Below, in pieces: positions 1 through 8,307 of a stretch of DNA of 64,000 nt; position 1 is the first letter of the stretch; every line of letters starts with the position of its first letter. The notes beneath the pieces are model-generated. The model was not told where the DNA came from, did no database searches, and saw nothing but the letters and a program-made list of their open reading frames with translations. Origin of the DNA: Mycolicibacterium sp. lyk4-40-TYG-92 (GTDB lineage Bacteria > Actinomycetota > Actinomycetes > Mycobacteriales > Mycobacteriaceae); the NCBI RefSeq assembly GCF_030209435.1, contig NZ_JARVRX010000019.1, positions 1-64,000 on the forward strand, read 5' to 3'. A program made the position numbers and the translations under genes.

Positions 1-6
1 ACGCAT

Positions 7-35
7 GCAACAACTCCCCAGGTAGGAGCTGTTGC
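7..35 (-). terminator. Candidate hairpin terminator after the NCS1 permease
   Basis: Arms 7-17 and 25-35 are complementary with one mismatch (A13 against C29), which becomes a U-G wobble in minus-strand RNA, so that RNA can form an 11-bp stem with a 7-nt loop. It lies about 50 nt past the permease stop. There is no U-tract, which is common for mycobacterial terminators. It could also belong to whatever lies left of the window. Confidence 0.4.
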
Positions 36-82
36 ACTAGACCCTTGAATCGAAGCCGGAATTACCTGCACACGGCTCACAG

Positions 83-1459
83 TCACGAGGAGCGCCGGCT
101 CCGGTAGGCGCCGTAAACCACCAGCGCGACAAAGAAATTCACGAAGTACGCGACGTCGGCACCATGCCACGCGACGGCGACGGGCCCCTGCAGCAGCGTG
201 GTGTTCATGAACGGGACCGCAGCGCCGTAGGCCACGGCGAACGCGACGAGCGCGACAACGGCGTCGGCGCGCGGCGTCGTCTCCGCCGCGGGATTCACGG
301 TCTGCCGGCCGCGGCTGCGGTGGCGCCAGTCGACGATCACGATGGCCGCGAAGGCCGGGATCCAGTAGCTGCTCAGGAGCAGCACATTGGTGAATCGCGT
401 TGCGGTGTCGCCGGTGTGGAGCCAGAGGATCAGACCGAACGCCAGCGCCGTCACCACCAATGAGGACACCGGCCGCCGCACGCGTACGCCCAGCGTCTGC
501 AGGGCAAGGGAACCGCTGTAGTCGTTCATCACGCCCGAGCCGACCGACGCCAGCGCGATGACGGCCAACGCGATGGCACCCAGTGCTCCCCCGCCCATCA
601 CGGACCGCACGCCCTCGGCGGTCTGGTCGGTGATGAGACTGCCCGCGGCGATGCCGATGGTCTCGACGAACACGTACGCGGTGGCCAAGCCGGCGAAGCT
701 GAACGCGAAAACCTTGCGCGGCGCCGAGTCCACCGGGAGGTAACGGCTGAAGTCGGCGGCATAGCTCGCCCACGACACGGCCAGGCTCAGCGCGATCGTC
801 ACCGCCAGCACGAAAGCGCCGGCGAGATCGGCACCATGAGCCGTGGCCGGCGCCACGATCTGGTGTCCGGCAACGAGTTTGACCGCGAACACGACGAACG
901 TCACGAACAGCACCACGGTGAGCACGGCCTGCAGTCGATGGATCAGCTCGTAGCCGATGAACCCGACCGCACCCTGCACGCCCAGCACGATCAGTACGGC
1001 CGCCCAGAAGGGGATACCGAGAAGCACCGCCAGCGCTTCGCCACCGAACAGCCCGACCAGTGCGTCCCATGCCACCGACGAGAGCCATTGCAGAACAGCG
1101 GGAACCGCGATCAGACCACCGAAAGCCATTCGGGCGCCGGGCAGTTGCGCCGTGCCGGTGCGCGGACCCAGCGTGGAGAGGTAGCCGACCACCAGCGACC
1201 CGAGCACCGTGCCGACGACCATGGCCAGCACCGCCAGCCAGAACCCCAGACCCAGCGCACCGATCATCGCACCGGTGAAGACGCACGTCATGTTGATCTG
1301 CGGTGCGAACCACACCGTGAACAGCCGGCCGGGCGCGCCGTACCGGCGGTCGGCCGGAACCGGGGCGATGCCATGGGTTTCCACCGACATGTCCCCGGCA
1401 CGGCTGGGGGTGCGGCCGGTGAACGGCGAGGCGGTGAGCGCGGTGGCCGGTGGCGTCAT
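83..1459 (-). CDS. NCS1-family nucleobase (cytosine/purine-type) permease
   Basis: Predicted 458-residue inner-membrane importer for nucleobases or related compounds. About 12 hydrophobic segments begin near residue 50. The stretch after the first helix (FAPQINMTCVFTGAMIGALG) and the later SWASYAADFSRYLP are typical of the cytosine/purine permease branch of NCS1. The open frame runs 21 codons further upstream, but those overlap the preceding exporter gene. ATG at 1459 follows that gene's stop by 4 nt and has an AGGGG-like ribosome site, so I use it. The substrate cannot be told from sequence. It probably forms an operon with the upstream DMT exporter. Confidence 0.8.
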   Translation of the reverse strand: MTPPATALTASPFTGRTPSRAGDMSVETHGIAPVPADRRYGAPGRLFTVWFAPQINMTCVFTGAMIGALGLGFWLAVLAMVVGTVLGSLVVGYLSTLGPRTGTAQLPGARMAFGGLIAVPAVLQWLSSVAWDALVGLFGGEALAVLLGIPFWAAVLIVLGVQGAVGFIGYELIHRLQAVLTVVLFVTFVVFAVKLVAGHQIVAPATAHGADLAGAFVLAVTIALSLAVSWASYAADFSRYLPVDSAPRKVFAFSFAGLATAYVFVETIGIAAGSLITDQTAEGVRSVMGGGALGAIALAVIALASVGSGVMNDYSGSLALQTLGVRVRRPVSSLVVTALAFGLILWLHTGDTATRFTNVLLLSSYWIPAFAAIVIVDWRHRSRGRQTVNPAAETTPRADAVVALVAFAVAYGAAVPFMNTTLLQGPVAVAWHGADVAYFVNFFVALVVYGAYRSRRSS

Positions 1460-1463
1460 GCCC

Positions 1464-2348
1464 CTATTCGACCACGAGGGCCGGTTCCCGGTGACCCGCC
1501 CCGGCCACGGGTCGCGCGCCACTACGAGCAGCGCCGAAACCGGCCAGCACGACGAGTGCGATACCGGCGACGGCGGGCAGCGCCGGCACCTGATGCAGGA
1601 TGAGCAATCCGAGCGTCATGGCGAATGCCGGCTCGAGGCTCATCAATGTGCCGAACGCCGCCGCGGTGAGGCGGCGCAGCGCCAGCATCTCCAGCGTGAA
1701 CGGGATGGCCGGCAGCAGGATGGCCAGGCCCAGGCCTGCGAGCAGCAGGTGCGGCGTCAGATGACCGATGACCGACGGCCCGGCCACCATGGTGACGACG
1801 AGCCCGGCGACCGGCATGGATACCGCCAGACCCGTGATGCCCGTGACCTCGTCACCCACGCGCTGGGTCAGCAGAATGTAGGCAGCGAGGCAGACCGCCG
1901 AAGCCAGCGCGGCCAACACCCCGACAGGATCGACGGCAGCAGCCCACGGCTGGGTCAGCAGCACGACGCCGGTGCCGGCCATCGCCGGAAACAGCAGACG
2001 GCCGCGCCCGCGGCCCTTCGCCACCGCGATGGCAAGGGGGCCAAGGTATTCCAGGGCACTGGCGGTGCCGAGCGGGATGCGGGAGACCGCCACCATGAAC
2101 AGCAGCGTGAACCCGGCGGTGGTGATGCCGAGCATGACGCATGACATGAACGCCGACCGGGTGAACGATGCCGGCCGCGGCCGCACGAACAGCAGCATCA
2201 GCACGCCCGCCCAGGCCAGGCGGAGCCACGCCACGCCGGCCGGGCCGATACCGTCCATCAGCTTCACTGCGAGGGCAGCACCCAGCTGCACCGACATCAT
2301 GGACGCGACGGTCATGAGTGCGCCGTTTCGCGCCGCTGCGGTGGTCAT
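1464..2348 (-). CDS. EamA/DMT-superfamily exporter, RhtA-like
   Basis: A 294-residue polytopic membrane protein with about ten hydrophobic helices in two EamA halves, the size and layout of RhtA-type threonine/homoserine exporters. The first half has GVAWLRLAWAGVLMLLF and the second ends in a helix at IALVVLAGFGAA. Start chosen at ATG 2348; the 22 upstream codons are basic and not membrane-like. A 9-bp inverted repeat lies 31-55 nt before the start, so the gene may be under repressor control. It runs into the NCS1 permease with a 4-nt gap. Substrate unknown. Confidence 0.75.
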   Translation of the reverse strand: MTTAAARNGALMTVASMMSVQLGAALAVKLMDGIGPAGVAWLRLAWAGVLMLLFVRPRPASFTRSAFMSCVMLGITTAGFTLLFMVAVSRIPLGTASALEYLGPLAIAVAKGRGRGRLLFPAMAGTGVVLLTQPWAAAVDPVGVLAALASAVCLAAYILLTQRVGDEVTGITGLAVSMPVAGLVVTMVAGPSVIGHLTPHLLLAGLGLAILLPAIPFTLEMLALRRLTAAAFGTLMSLEPAFAMTLGLLILHQVPALPAVAGIALVVLAGFGAARSGARPVAGAGHREPALVVE

Positions 2349-2378
2349 ACGTTGTATTGAACGGGAGCCCGAACGTTC

Positions 2379-2403
2379 ATGTCCACGTGATAATCGTGGA
2401 CAT
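2379..2403 (-). promoter_or_regulatory. 9-bp inverted repeat, candidate operator of the DMT exporter
   Basis: ATGTCCACG (2379-2387) and CGTGGACAT (2395-2403) are perfect inverted arms around a 7-nt A/T-rich centre. The element lies 31-55 nt upstream of the exporter ATG at 2348, where promoter elements are expected. The dyad size fits a dimeric MarR/TetR/GntR-type repressor. No regulator gene is adjacent. Confidence 0.4.
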
Positions 2404-2487
2404 ATCGTTCGCAATTCATGAATGAAGCCGTTGCTGCAACAACTGCAACAACGGCCCCTTCGTGGTCTGGATCAGAGACCGAACCGA

Positions 2488-2745
2488 TCAGAACGTCGGG
2501 ACAAACGTGCCGTTCACCCAGACGCCCCAGTGGTTCCATCCGGCGTCCCAGACCTGGGCATTGCCCATCGCCCACATCGGGTCAGCCGGCTTCGGGGGTG
2601 CCCAGGCCGGCGGCGCCGTCACGGTGGGTCCAGGAGGCGGAACCGGTGCCACGGTGGCCCCGGCGACGCCTGTGCCGACACCTGCGGCGCCGGCGAACAG
2701 TGCACCGGCAACGGCAGTGGTGACAGCTGTTTTCTTCATCCTCAT
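2488..2745 (-). CDS. Small secreted Trp- and Pro-rich protein, function unknown
   Basis: An 85-residue protein with a clear signal peptide (MRMKKTAVTTAVAGALFAG, then an Ala/Gly core ending near VAGA), a proline-rich linker and a tryptophan-rich tail (WAMGNAQVWDAGWNHWG). GGAGG about 8 nt before ATG 2745 fixes the start. It should be exported through Sec and be periplasmic or extracellular. There are no cysteines after the signal, so it is not a lipoprotein. I do not recognise the family. It is followed 139 bp later by the DMT exporter on the same strand. Confidence 0.7.
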   Translation of the reverse strand: MRMKKTAVTTAVAGALFAGAAGVGTGVAGATVAPVPPPGPTVTAPPAWAPPKPADPMWAMGNAQVWDAGWNHWGVWVNGTFVPTF

Positions 2746-2860
2746 CGCGATCCTCCAATCAGATGATGGCGGGGTGTCCCCCACGGATTGCTCGGACAGT
2801 GGTTGGTTACCGCATGTGTCCCAACGCTAAACCTTCAGCAGCACTTCACAATCGGACGCG

Positions 2861-3700
2861 CTAGAGCTCGCGCCTGATCCGATCGGGGAACCGGCTGTGG
2901 CCGAAGTCGATCTGCGCGGCGGGATTGCTGACCGCAGTGGTCAGGCCGGTGCCGATCGGCCCGGCGCTGTCATACAGCGTGGTGGCGCCGACCGCGATGC
3001 CGTGGGCCGCCCAGTGCGTCTCGGCCTCGACGCCGACCCAGTCATCCTGCGGCAGCCGTGTCAACGCCACCGTGAGGTCGCCGTTGATGTAGCCGATGCC
3101 CGCGGTGCCCAGATTCGTGACCATGCTGGTGCCCTCGGCCGCTACGGCAGCCCGGACGAACGGCGTGTTGACCTCGCCTTCGATGACGTCGATAGGCTGG
3201 TTGACGTAGCGCTTACGACCGGCGTTCTGATGCTCGGCGATGGTCCGCGTCCAGCCGACACCGTCACTGCTGATGTACGGCGCCAGGCCACCATCGATCG
3301 CCGCCGGCGGCTCGAAATCGGTTGTGCCGAACCACTCCTCACCAGGGGGCGCCTCGGCGAGCCGGTACTGCACCAGAGTGGCCCTCGCGACAGTCACGCC
3401 GTTCTGCACCACGTCGCACTCGGAGTTGCGCACCCGCCGTCCGTCACGAACCAACTTCACCTCGGTCGTCGTCGGCACTCCCCGCGCGGCGCGGAACAGG
3501 TCGACCGTGAGCCGGGCCGGCAGAAAGTCGGGCAATCCGAACGCGGCCTCCAGCGCGTGGGCCGCCAACCCCACCACTGCCGGACCGTTGAGGTGGTCTT
3601 CGCCCCACAGGCTCTGGGCGAATCGGGTCGGCTGAACCCGGTCGGCGTCGATCGGGATGAAGTGGGCGGGGCGTGCGGTCATTTTCGGATCGTCGCACAT
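2861..3700 (-). CDS. Acyl-CoA thioesterase-like hotdog protein
   Basis: A 279-residue cytosolic protein resembling double-hotdog (TesB/4HBT_3-type) thioesterases. The N-terminal part (HFIPIDADRVQPTRFAQSLWGEDHLNG, split here at about residues 12-38) and LTVDLFRAARGVPTTTEV are typical of mycobacterial members. The C-terminal half carries WVGVEAETHW and the terminal AQIDFGHSRFP. It should hydrolyse acyl-CoA or bind it. ATG at 3700 is used; ATG 3682 is an alternative. Divergent from a LysR-type regulator 67 bp away, which suggests regulator-target pairing. Confidence 0.65.
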   Translation of the reverse strand: MCDDPKMTARPAHFIPIDADRVQPTRFAQSLWGEDHLNGPAVVGLAAHALEAAFGLPDFLPARLTVDLFRAARGVPTTTEVKLVRDGRRVRNSECDVVQNGVTVARATLVQYRLAEAPPGEEWFGTTDFEPPAAIDGGLAPYISSDGVGWTRTIAEHQNAGRKRYVNQPIDVIEGEVNTPFVRAAVAAEGTSMVTNLGTAGIGYINGDLTVALTRLPQDDWVGVEAETHWAAHGIAVGATTLYDSAGPIGTGLTTAVSNPAAQIDFGHSRFPDRIRREL

Positions 3701-3767
3701 TGGCTAAATATTCATAACTTCGGGCCAGATCACGCAGAATCGTGCAGATTCTCTGGACAATGGTGGA

Positions 3768-4682
3768 ATGGACACCCGTCGGCTGCGCCTCCTGCTGGCG
3801 CTGTCGCGCCTGGGATCGATGCGGGCCGTCGCCGAGAACCTCAATCTGACGACGTCGACGGTGTCACAACAGATCGCCGCGCTCGCCAAGGAAACCGGGA
3901 CCCAGCTGATCGAACCGGAAGGCCGGCGGGTCAGGCTGACGCCCGCCGGACAGCGCCTGGCCGACCATGCGGTGACCATTCTCGCCGCCGTCGACGCGGC
4001 GCGCCTGGACCTGGATTCCGGTGCCGAACCGGTCGGCACGCTGCGTGTCGGCGGCTTCGCCACCGGCATCCGCGTCTCGCTGCTGCCCATCCTGGCCGAA
4101 CTGACCCGGGAACACCCCGGAATCGACGTTGCCATCAGCGAATACGAGCCCATCGAAGCCTTCGCGTTGCTCACCGACGACGACCTGGACCTGGCGCTGA
4201 CCTACGACTACAACCTGGCACCGGCCTCCCCCAGCCCGCTCCTGGAAGGCTTTGCGCTGTGGTCGATTCCGTGGGGGCTGGGCCTGCCGGCCGACGAGGC
4301 GAACGGACCGGCCGAACTGTCCGAGTACGCGGACCGGACCTGGATCGTCAACTCCCGCAACACCGCTGACGAGGATGCCGTTCGCACCCTGGGCGCGCTG
4401 AGCGGATTCACCCCGCGCATCGCCCATCAGATCGACAGCCTGGAACTGGTCGAGGACCTCATCGTCGCGGGATACGGCGTCGGACTGCTGCCGCTGGAAC
4501 GGCCTACCAGCGCGGGCATCAAGGTCGTCCCCCTGGCCGGGCCGACGGTGATCCACACCGCCTACGCCGTCACCCGCAAGGGCCGCACCAATTGGCCACC
4601 GCTGCGGGCGGTGCTCGACCGGCTGCGCCCGGGCGACGGGCCGGTACCGCTGCCGACGTGGCCGCGGCCAGAGGCGGTCTGA
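3768..4682 (+). CDS. LysR-type transcriptional regulator
   Basis: A 304-residue protein with an N-terminal winged helix-turn-helix (residues 1-60; LRLLLALSRLGSMRAVAENL, recognition helix around TTSTVSQQIAALAKE) and a periplasmic-binding-like effector domain (about 90-300; GTLRVGGFATG, then DLDLALTYDYN). It probably senses a small ligand and controls the divergent thioesterase gene. The 67-bp intergenic space has a CACG-N6-CGTG dyad (3731-3744) compatible with LysR binding. Ligand unknown. Confidence 0.85.
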   Translation: MDTRRLRLLLALSRLGSMRAVAENLNLTTSTVSQQIAALAKETGTQLIEPEGRRVRLTPAGQRLADHAVTILAAVDAARLDLDSGAEPVGTLRVGGFATGIRVSLLPILAELTREHPGIDVAISEYEPIEAFALLTDDDLDLALTYDYNLAPASPSPLLEGFALWSIPWGLGLPADEANGPAELSEYADRTWIVNSRNTADEDAVRTLGALSGFTPRIAHQIDSLELVEDLIVAGYGVGLLPLERPTSAGIKVVPLAGPTVIHTAYAVTRKGRTNWPPLRAVLDRLRPGDGPVPLPTWPRPEAV

Positions 4683-4720
4683 ACCGAATGAAATCGACCG
4701 AGATCTGGGAGGCTACCGGC

Positions 4721-5530
4721 GTGAAACTGCTCAGGGCGGCACTGGTCGCGACACTGCTGACCGGGACCGCGCAGCCCGCCGCCCGCGCCGAATGCACGGG
4801 CGCCTGTGACGCGCAGCAGCGCGTCGCGGCGGCCGACGCCTACCTCGCGACCCGGCCGGGCACCGTCGGCTACGTGCTCCGCGACCGCAAAACCGGTGCG
4901 GTGTACCGCAATTCGCACGCCGGGGACATGGTGTGGACGGCCTCGACCATCAAACTCGGCATCGTCGTGGACCTGTTCGCCCGGCAGAGCGCCGGGCTGC
5001 TGCGACTCACCGACAACGACATCGCCCTCATGGGCAAGATGTTGCACACGTCGGACAACGACGCCGCCGACACGCTGTGGACCCGGTACGGCGGCCCAGA
5101 CCACACGATCTTCAACAACGACTTCCCGCATTTCGGCATGACGCGGGTCCAGCCACAACGGGGGTTCGGAGACATGTTCCCCTACTGGGGTTTTCAGAAG
5201 TCGACCACCGACGATCTGGATCAGATGGTCAACTACATGCTGACCCGGCTACGGCCCAACGAGACGGCCTGGATCGTCAATGCCATGCAGCACGTCGACC
5301 CGATCCAGCAGTGGGGCGTCTGGGGCGCCGGCCCGAACATGGCGCCCGGCAACAAGGACGGCTGGTCCGACGAGCAGGGCGGCTGGGTGACCAACACCGT
5401 CGGATTCGCCGGGCCTGGACAACGTTTCACGCTCGCCGTCATGAACGCCTTGAACGGCGCCGGCGGCAATGCGGACGGCCAGGCCACGACTACCCGGCTA
5501 AGCCAGATATTGCTGGCCGATCGGCAGTAA
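4721..5530 (+). CDS. Secreted class A beta-lactamase-like serine hydrolase
   Basis: A 269-residue protein from GTG 4721, chosen because GGGAGG lies 7-8 nt upstream and translation then begins directly with a signal peptide (KLLRAALVATLLTGTAQPAARA). The mature part shows the penicillin-binding/beta-lactamase catalytic pattern: STIK (nucleophile Ser and Lys), SDN in TSDNDAAD, and NKDGW in place of KTG. Mycobacteria have several such proteins of unproven activity, so peptidoglycan or ester hydrolysis is as likely as drug hydrolysis. It follows the LysR gene by 38 nt and the RDD gene follows it. Confidence 0.7.
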   Translation: MKLLRAALVATLLTGTAQPAARAECTGACDAQQRVAAADAYLATRPGTVGYVLRDRKTGAVYRNSHAGDMVWTASTIKLGIVVDLFARQSAGLLRLTDNDIALMGKMLHTSDNDAADTLWTRYGGPDHTIFNNDFPHFGMTRVQPQRGFGDMFPYWGFQKSTTDDLDQMVNYMLTRLRPNETAWIVNAMQHVDPIQQWGVWGAGPNMAPGNKDGWSDEQGGWVTNTVGFAGPGQRFTLAVMNALNGAGGNADGQATTTRLSQILLADRQ

Positions 5531-5539
5531 ATTGACGCC

Positions 5540-6013
5540 ATGACCTATGGCGAGAACTACCCCACCTCAGGCGCTTACGGCGCACCCACCCCGGTGCATC
5601 CCGGCGACCTGCTGCCCCGATTCTTCGCGCGGTTCATCGACGGTTTGATCGTCGGAGTCCTGGCCTTCTTCGGCGCCTTCTCGATCGGCTCGATGTCCGA
5701 CGTCATGGTGACCGGTCTGTTCTCCGGGCTGGGCACCTTCCTGTACTTCGTGCTGTTCGAGGTACTGGCCGGCGCGACGCCCGGCAAGATGCTGCTGGGC
5801 CTGAGTGTGCGGGGTCCCCACGGCATGGCGAAGCCCGATTTCAAGCAATCGGCCATCCGCAACTCGTTCACGCTGCTCCCCATCATCCCGTGGATCGGTG
5901 GGCTGCTGGCGTTCATCGCGTACATCTTCATCGCCGTCACCATCAACTCCAGCCCCTGCAAGCAGGGCCGGCACGACGAACTGGCCGGCGGCACCCAGGT
6001 GGTCAAGAAGTAG
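5540..6013 (+). CDS. RDD-family membrane protein
   Basis: A 157-residue protein with a hydrophilic Tyr/Pro/Gly-rich N-terminus, then the RDD signature (LPRFFARFIDGLIVGVLAF, near residues 29-47), a second segment at LFEVLAGATPGKMLLGL, and a third hydrophobic stretch near the C-terminus. RDD proteins have three helices and are proposed transport or ion-exchange components, with roles mostly unproven. It lies 9 nt after the serine hydrolase and is probably co-transcribed with it. Confidence 0.75.
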   Translation: MTYGENYPTSGAYGAPTPVHPGDLLPRFFARFIDGLIVGVLAFFGAFSIGSMSDVMVTGLFSGLGTFLYFVLFEVLAGATPGKMLLGLSVRGPHGMAKPDFKQSAIRNSFTLLPIIPWIGGLLAFIAYIFIAVTINSSPCKQGRHDELAGGTQVVKK

Positions 6014-6014
6014 G

Positions 6015-7526
6015 TCAGCCGTTGACCAGCGAAAAGCCCTCCCAGGCTTGACGCTGCTGGGCGCGGGGGTCGTATTCGACACGGGTCTTGCGGTCGAATA
6101 CGAGCACGGCGCGATCGTCGGCGTCGTACTGCGGCCAGCCCTCGCCGGGGACGCCCGTCCGGGCGAACGCCCGCCACCGGTTCTGGACGTCGTTGCTGAT
6201 CCGCAGTGCCGACTTCCGGTCCATGGCAGCGGTCAGTACCGAACCCAGAGGGGTCCGGTACACGTCGAAGACCGCGAGCAGTTCGGTGGCGTGTGTGGCA
6301 CCCAGCCCCGTCCAATGCAGTGCCGGCGGCGCGTAGTCGTACCGGTAGGCGTAGGTGGGCGCGTGCCGCATGTGCGCCCCGGCGATCTCCCAGGACGCGG
6401 TGCCGAACGCGAAGTCGCCGCCGAGCTTGACACAGGCGTCGGTGGATTGTGGGTAACCCGGATAGGCCCCGGTGATCCGGGCGCGCTGCTCGGCCGGGAC
6501 ATGGGCCAGGATGCGTTCGATCATGGCCTCGTTGGTGGGCAGCAGCTGCATGAACTTGGTGAACAGGCGGCCCTCGTCGGCATTGCTACCCACGATCAGC
6601 GGCACCTGGTGGGCCCGTCCCTCGCGCATCGCGACGATCGGATCCTCCGGGAGGAACTCGGTGCCGCACGCCGGCCCGGCCGGGAAGGCACCCGGCATAT
6701 CGGCCACGGCGCCATGGATGACGCGGTCCAGCGCAGCCAGCAGCTCAGCCGGTTTGGCCGACATCAGCGCGGCGGCGCCGTCCCGCTCGCCGGCGCCCAG
6801 CTGTTCGGCGAACTGCTTCGCGAACTGCGCGGCCGCATCCGACGAACGCACCATGCCGCTGGCCGGGCTCTCCGCAATCGCCTGGTGGAAAAGGTTTTTC
6901 GCCTGCGGCACGGCCAGCAGGGTCGCCACGGCGTGGGCGCCGGCACTCTCCCCGAAGATGGTCACGTTGTCCGGATCGCCGCCGAACACCGCGATGTTGG
7001 TCTGCACCCACTTCAGCGCCGCCACCAGGTCGCGCAAGAACAGGTTGTCATCGAGCGGATGCTCGGCGGTGGCCAGCGTCGACACGTCGAAGCAGCCGAG
7101 CGCGCCCAGCCGGTAGTTGGCCGAGACGAAGATGCAGCCGCGCCGGGCCAGCGCGGCGCCGTCGTAGATGGGCGTCGCGGAACTGCCCATGATGTAGCCA
7201 CCGCCGTGGATGAAGAACATCACGGGCAGCGGATCGCCGGTGTGCTGCTCGGGCGTCACCACGTTGAGAGTCAGACAGTCCTCGCCCATCGGCTGGTACT
7301 TCCCGACGCTCAGCATCGTGTATTTGCGCTCCTGGGGCGCGCAATAGGTGAATCCGTGGCAGTAGCGCACGCCGCGCCAGGGCTGCACGGGCTGCGGGGC
7401 CCGGTAGCGCCACGGCCCCACCGGCGGACGCGCGTACGGCACGGAACGCCAGCGGTGCACACCGTCGCGGGTGAAGCCCTCGATGGTTCCGCTGTCGATA
7501 GTCACGCGGACGGTACGTTCGTGCAT
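6015..7526 (-). CDS. lipT: Type B carboxylesterase, LipT-like
   Basis: A 503-residue alpha/beta hydrolase of the carboxylesterase/para-nitrobenzyl esterase family. Visible elements are the oxyanion loop HGGGYIMGSSATP, the nucleophile elbow FGESAGAHA (Ser near residue 193) and GSNADEGRLF in the acid region. It should hydrolyse short acyl esters. It lies head-to-head with an LppI-like lipoprotein, as Rv2045c (lipT) and Rv2046 (lppI) do in M. tuberculosis, which supports the name. A TAGTGT -10 box (7533-7538) sits 6 nt before ATG 7526, suggesting a leaderless transcript. Confidence 0.8.
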   Translation of the reverse strand: MHERTVRVTIDSGTIEGFTRDGVHRWRSVPYARPPVGPWRYRAPQPVQPWRGVRYCHGFTYCAPQERKYTMLSVGKYQPMGEDCLTLNVVTPEQHTGDPLPVMFFIHGGGYIMGSSATPIYDGAALARRGCIFVSANYRLGALGCFDVSTLATAEHPLDDNLFLRDLVAALKWVQTNIAVFGGDPDNVTIFGESAGAHAVATLLAVPQAKNLFHQAIAESPASGMVRSSDAAAQFAKQFAEQLGAGERDGAAALMSAKPAELLAALDRVIHGAVADMPGAFPAGPACGTEFLPEDPIVAMREGRAHQVPLIVGSNADEGRLFTKFMQLLPTNEAMIERILAHVPAEQRARITGAYPGYPQSTDACVKLGGDFAFGTASWEIAGAHMRHAPTYAYRYDYAPPALHWTGLGATHATELLAVFDVYRTPLGSVLTAAMDRKSALRISNDVQNRWRAFARTGVPGEGWPQYDADDRAVLVFDRKTRVEYDPRAQQRQAWEGFSLVNG

Positions 7527-7532
7527 AACTGA

Positions 7533-7538
7533 ACACTA
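7533..7538 (-). promoter_or_regulatory. -10 box of lipT, leaderless start
   Basis: TAGTGT on the minus strand, 6 nt before the ATG at 7526, with no ribosome site between. This fits a leaderless mycobacterial promoter. No convincing -35 was seen. Confidence 0.4.
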
Positions 7539-7605
7539 TCGAAGATCTGTAATCATCGGGGTGCCTGAACCGCGTGTTGCGGTGCTGCCGGTTACCCTGG
7601 CGGGC

Positions 7606-8304
7606 ATGCGACTTCCGGTGGCCCTCGCGGCATGTGCCCTGGTTGCGGGTTGTGCCGCCGGTTCGGACCAGCACGGACAGCCCGGCGTGGCGATCTCCGA
7701 GCCGTCGCTCTCGGCCACCGCCCCGTCGAGTCGGCCCCCGGCTCCGGCGCCGAAGGCCGCGCCCACCACACCGCCGCCGGCAGGTGCGCCCGTCGCCGAC
7801 GTGATCGCCTGGGTCGAGGCCGGCCCCCCGGCCGACCCGGCCGGGTTCCATACCGCGACACGCGACGGCACGCCCACGGATTTGGGCACCGACATCGCCT
7901 TCACCACGGCCTCGGGAGCCAACTGCATCACCGACAAGAACTTCAACGGTGCGCTGGCGTGCCTGATGCACCTGACGTCCCCACCACCGCAGCCGGCCGA
8001 CACCTACGGCCACTGGGTCGGTGGCTGGGTCGATTTCGAGGGTCCCACCGCGGAAGTCGGTTCTGTGCACGGGGATCCGGGGCGATTCAACACCGGCACC
8101 GGACCCAAACTGAAAGACGGGCAGAGCCTGCGGTTCGGCGACTACCAATGCCGCGCCGACGCCACCGGACCGGTCTGCGTGAACTACGCGCGCCGCACCG
8201 CGGTCCGGTTCAGCAACGCCGGCATCCAGACCTTCGGGTGCCTGACGCCGGTGCTCCCGGCACCCGAAGGCGTCGGGCTGAAGTTCGCCTGCACCACTGC
8301 CTGA
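7606..8304 (+). CDS. lppI: LppI-like lipoprotein
   Basis: A 232-residue protein with a lipoprotein signal (MRLPVALAACALVAGC; lipobox LVAGC, Cys 16 would be lipidated), a Pro/Ala/Ser-rich linker (about 30-65) and a Cys-containing globular domain with no known catalytic motif. The start is ATG 7606; the upstream in-frame region overlaps the lipT promoter. TACCCT (7593-7598) lies 7 nt before the ATG and could be a leaderless -10. Assignment to LppI rests on type, size and the neighbouring lipT-like gene. Function unknown; outer face of the plasma membrane. Confidence 0.65.
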   Translation: MRLPVALAACALVAGCAAGSDQHGQPGVAISEPSLSATAPSSRPPAPAPKAAPTTPPPAGAPVADVIAWVEAGPPADPAGFHTATRDGTPTDLGTDIAFTTASGANCITDKNFNGALACLMHLTSPPPQPADTYGHWVGGWVDFEGPTAEVGSVHGDPGRFNTGTGPKLKDGQSLRFGDYQCRADATGPVCVNYARRTAVRFSNAGIQTFGCLTPVLPAPEGVGLKFACTTA

Positions 8305-8307
8305 CGG

